From the NCBI GenBank assembly GCA_029931535.1, contig JAQPZY010001626.1, forward strand, positions 5,472,501 to 5,536,500: 64,000 nt of DNA, given 5' to 3'. Positions 61,020 to 64,000 of this stretch are shown here, piece after piece (the stretch's first letter is position 1; every line of letters starts with the position of its first letter). The notes beneath the pieces were generated by a model. It did not search any database. It was not told where the DNA came from and saw only the letters and a program-made list of their open reading frames with translations. The translations under genes and the position numbers were made by a program. This DNA is from Margaritifera margaritifera. Its lineage: Eukaryota > Mollusca > Bivalvia > Unionida > Margaritiferidae.

Positions 61020-61390
61020 TAATTTTTAGCATAACTACCCAAATCTAATTACAACAGCCATACAATTCAATGTATAGTTATGGTTTATATATAAATCGAC
61101 TATATTATGTAACTACGCAAATTTAATTACAACAGCTATACAATTCAATGTATAGTTATGGTTAATATATAAATCAGCTATATTATATAACTACGCAAAT
61201 TTAATTACAAAAGCCATACAATTCAATGTATAGTTATGATTTATATATAAATCGGCTATTTTTAATTGCAACAGCCATAAAATTCAATGTATAGTTATGG
61301 TTTATATATAAATCTACTATATTTAATTACAACAGCCATAAAATTCAATGTATAGTTATGGTTTATATATAAATCGACTATATTTATGTA
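61020..61390. repeat. Array with 78-bp then 61-bp units
   Basis: The anchor 'acaacagccata' recurs at 61051, 61129, 61207, 61268 and 61329. Spacing is 78, 78, 61, 61. The later units lack a 17-bp piece containing 'aactacgcaaa'. The unit includes 'caatgtatagttatggtttatatataaatc'. Confidence 0.95.
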
Positions 61391-61959
61391 CAGGTAAGAG
61401 GTGGCATTGACTGAGTATTAATAGGTCGGCCACCTGCCAATATGGATAATGCAAAGTGCGAAGTCTCCGGACTTACTAATTAGAGCGTAAGGCCTAACCT
61501 CTGCTGTCATCACGACCTCAATAGAGACATGGAGTTGATAGGTCGGGTGATCCTGCCCTCGAGTTGTCTACACGTGTGGCAGGGTGCAAAGTTGGTGGTA
61601 AAACTTCACTAGGCTGGGCTTTTCCTACTTTTTATTTTAAAAACAATTTAATGACATTATTTTCTGCTGGTTCCGGTCTATTAAAAGAATCTTCACATCC
61701 TTTTTATTTCACAAGTACATATCTTTACCGTTTACTTTCAACCCTGTCTAAATCGTCATGTTTATCGTACAGCGCCAACTCTTCCTCGTGTAATATACCA
61801 TCCATATTTCCCGATTTAAGTTTTCCAATTTGCATACAAATAGATCGTCAAATATCTCATTCCCAACTTTAAACATGTCTTCTGTAAAATGAGGTATATT
61901 TTGAAATTTGAATTGTTTCACCTATTTTGAATTTAGGTGTTCCAAATGTATCTGTCTCA
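61391..61959. other. Stretch with GC-richer patch, no gene
   Basis: 61395-61610 is less AT-rich than the flanks and holds repeated 'ataggtcgg' (61422 and 61539). A plus-strand frame at 61564-61872 has no support. Confidence 0.4.
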
Positions 61960-62700
61960 ATGTTTCACTCATAATTCTTTGCATAATCCTGTTTATTCAA
62001 ACAGGCCCTGATAACCATAAATCTTTGTACGTGATAAAAATGTTGCAGCAATTTAAGTTGAAAATATAGTCGCAATTCCTATTGTTATTCCTTGAACCCC
62101 TAAATCAGCAGGTGTTACACCCATACCACCTGAAACTGGAGCCATGCTAACATCTAATCAGTTTAAAAGATTATATGCTGTTTTTTTATTTCTGTCTTAC
62201 ACATCTGTAAAAGTTAGATGATTGTAACCAAAATCATGCACAATTCGTTTCATTCTTTACCACCTAATATTAATACTGCTCTACTACCTGAAATAAGCCT
62301 GTTTAATTACCTGATTATTTTGTCTAGAAGGATTCATTGTGTTACCAATATGCCAAATGTAAAATCTTCAATTGAAAGTTGAATAATCATTTTTAATGCT
62401 TCATCAAATTCAAATTTGCTAGGTGAATATATCTATCTACTAAGTATCTTTTTCAAAAGCAAATAATATCATTTTATAACAGTTGAGTCAACCTTTACAT
62501 AGTAAAGAGTATTACTGATGCTATTTGCGTCACTCGTTTTGTACTGTAAACTTCTACGATATCATTTGCTTGCTTACAACATTTTGGGGATCTACATTTG
62601 CTGTTAAGTTTGTACGATAACTAATTTAATTCGTGGTTTTGATGTTGTTCTTTCGGTGGTACTTGACGTTGTTCCTTATGTTTGAAAATGTAACAAAGTG
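61960..62700 (-). pseudogene. Relic segment, second copy of a duplicated pair
   Basis: Diverged partner of 57215-58030 in the same orientation; shared words are listed there. It extends to 'tttgaaaatgtaac' (62682), matching 58021. Two copies 4.7 kb apart suggest either tandem element copies or an internal duplication. Confidence 0.45.
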
Positions 62701-62750
62701 TGATTTATGTGTATATTAACACCAAAACGAGAACAATACCAGCACCTATC

Positions 62751-62754
<4 letters not shown>

Positions 62755-62827
<73 letters not shown>
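62755..62827. repeat. (TA)n microsatellite
   Basis: About 72 bp of pure (TA)n. Confidence 0.97.
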
Positions 62828-62831
<4 letters not shown>

Positions 62832-63379
62832 TGCACTAACTTTTTCCAGCTTCATTTCGTGCTGATTTTTGTTTGTGTTATATTTTAATTCCTTCTGCTT
62901 TTGATTTTAAAAAAAATTAATTTTAATTTAGGTCGCTTTTCCAGTTCAGGTCTAGGGGATCTTTATTCTTTTGTGAAGTTACTTTTTCAACTACTGATCC
63001 AGGCCTACTTTCATCTAAGTTTTACTTTGATAACCTACCAATTACTTTTTAAAATACAAGTTACAGCAAACATAATTTTAAAGTTAGTTATAAATTAATC
63101 AATATCATATTTTAAATTTGTTGTAAAATACATGTAGTATACAGTGATTTTTGCTAATAAAAGTTATTCTTACTACAAATCAAGTATGAATGAAGACTGC
63201 ATAAATGGATAGATAATAATAAGAGTACATGAAAAATTGGAGAAAACTAAACGGAGAACACACTAATGATTACAATAGAAATAAATACTACAACATCCAC
63301 AACTACATGTTATCTCATTAAACAAAACGTAGAATTATGCAGTAGCAAAGAAATAACATGTGATCAAATGCGAAGATAA
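62828..63379. other. Gene-less AT-rich stretch
   Basis: Nothing recognised. Confidence 0.5.
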
Positions 63380-63720
63380 AAGTGCTAGATGTACCATCCT
63401 TTGGTCTTTACGATAAGTATTTAAAATTGTACTAAACCTGAAGGTACAACTGATGATAATTTACATATGGATCATTTTATTGCATATGCATCTTTTGACT
63501 CATCTGATCCAAGTAACAGATATAATCTTTTCATTGGTCGCATTCGAGGTATGTAAAAGCCAGTTCTAACATATCTAAAGGTTCGCAAATGCCATCGAAA
63601 AAAGTACGAGTACACATTAAAAGGTCGAAGATTTTAAAACTGTCAGCTTTATTATTAAGGAAATTGCGTATAACATTAATTAGTGTGTCTTCTCTGTTCC
63701 TCTATTTGTTTCTTAAAATT
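63380..63720 (+). pseudogene. Plus-strand coding trace near the right edge
   Basis: The frame near 63450-63556 reads DDNLHMDHFIAYASFDSSD then RYNLFIGRIRG and stops. A second piece 'KCHRKKYEYTLKGRRF' is near 63590. Protein-like but unassigned and interrupted. Confidence 0.35.
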
Positions 63721-64000
63721 AACGTGTTTAAATGTTATCAAAATACCGCTTAATGATGAAAGAGGTAATCCTAATTTAAATGAAATATCCCCAGTAAGGT
63801 ATCAAATACCGTTTGATGTATTGTAATCTTCTTTTACTCTATGTGTAATTTTATTGAGGTTATCAGTTGTTAAAAAGATCCAAATTAAAGTTGTTTTGAT
63901 ATGATAACGAAATCTGACAATGATTTAGATATTTTAACTGTTCTTGCTTTGACACAAATTTCATAAGTTTTCTTGAGTTGACTTTGGTCCATTTTATTCC
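63721..64000. other. Right edge, no gene recognised
   Basis: AT-rich. It may continue the relic region beyond the window. Confidence 0.4.

Larger units (their letters stand above)
54960..63100 (-). mobile_element. Unidentified decayed DNA element, mainly minus strand
   Basis: Over 8 kb, codon-like minus-strand fragments are spread through AT-rich sequence: coiled-coil text (55110-56180), a possible capsid-type fragment (56576-57029), a segment present twice (57215-58030 and 61960-62700), and further traces at 59060-59170 and 59350-59730. No polymerase, integrase or terminal repeats were recognised. Several adjacent same-strand relics suggest one large element, perhaps virus-like. Family unknown. 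Confidence 0.4.

Overview
The window is AT-rich, gene-poor nuclear DNA from an animal. The signs are a complete single-exon class A GPCR, long non-coding stretches, many (TA)n, (GA)n and (CA)n microsatellites, tRNA-derived SINE-like pieces, a LINE fragment, a decayed Polinton/Maverick and a decayed Crypton-type recombinase. A mollusc or other lophotrochozoan fits best, but that is inference. The species cannot be fixed from the sequence.

Layout. 0-4.6 kb: a GPCR gene (minus strand, 1015-2466) flanked by short tandem arrays. 4.6-12.2 kb: a Polinton/Maverick relic on the plus strand. It runs DNA polymerase B (palm apparently lost), a BIR-like fragment, small virion-type fragments, an rve integrase with chromodomain, and an adenain-like cysteine protease. 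All are broken by stops and frameshifts. 13.2-14.1 kb: a broken DUF3504/Crypton-like tyrosine recombinase. 17.1-19.2 kb: a degenerate CR1/L2-like LINE. A 44-bp minisatellite of 14 copies has grown out of its own ORF.

20.9-41.2 kb: one ancestral segment of about 8-11 kb is present twice in direct orientation (copy A 20.9-32.0, copy B 33.4-41.2). The copies differ by large insertions or deletions and by different tandem-array lengths. Block B uniquely holds a 162-codon ORF (35082-35570). 44.5-47.2 kb: three consecutive satellites (61, 59 and 43 bp). The 61-bp unit carries a splice-donor consensus in most copies. 52.2-53.3 kb: a nearly identical three-copy macrosatellite of about 320-345 bp.

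54.9-63.1 kb: scattered decayed coding traces, mainly on the minus strand. They include coiled-coil sequence, a possible capsid-type fragment, and one segment present twice (57.2-58.0 and 62.0-62.7 kb). They look like an old large DNA element that I cannot identify. The only gene I would call intact and functional is the GPCR. The other open frames are relics, repeat-driven frames or unverified exon candidates.
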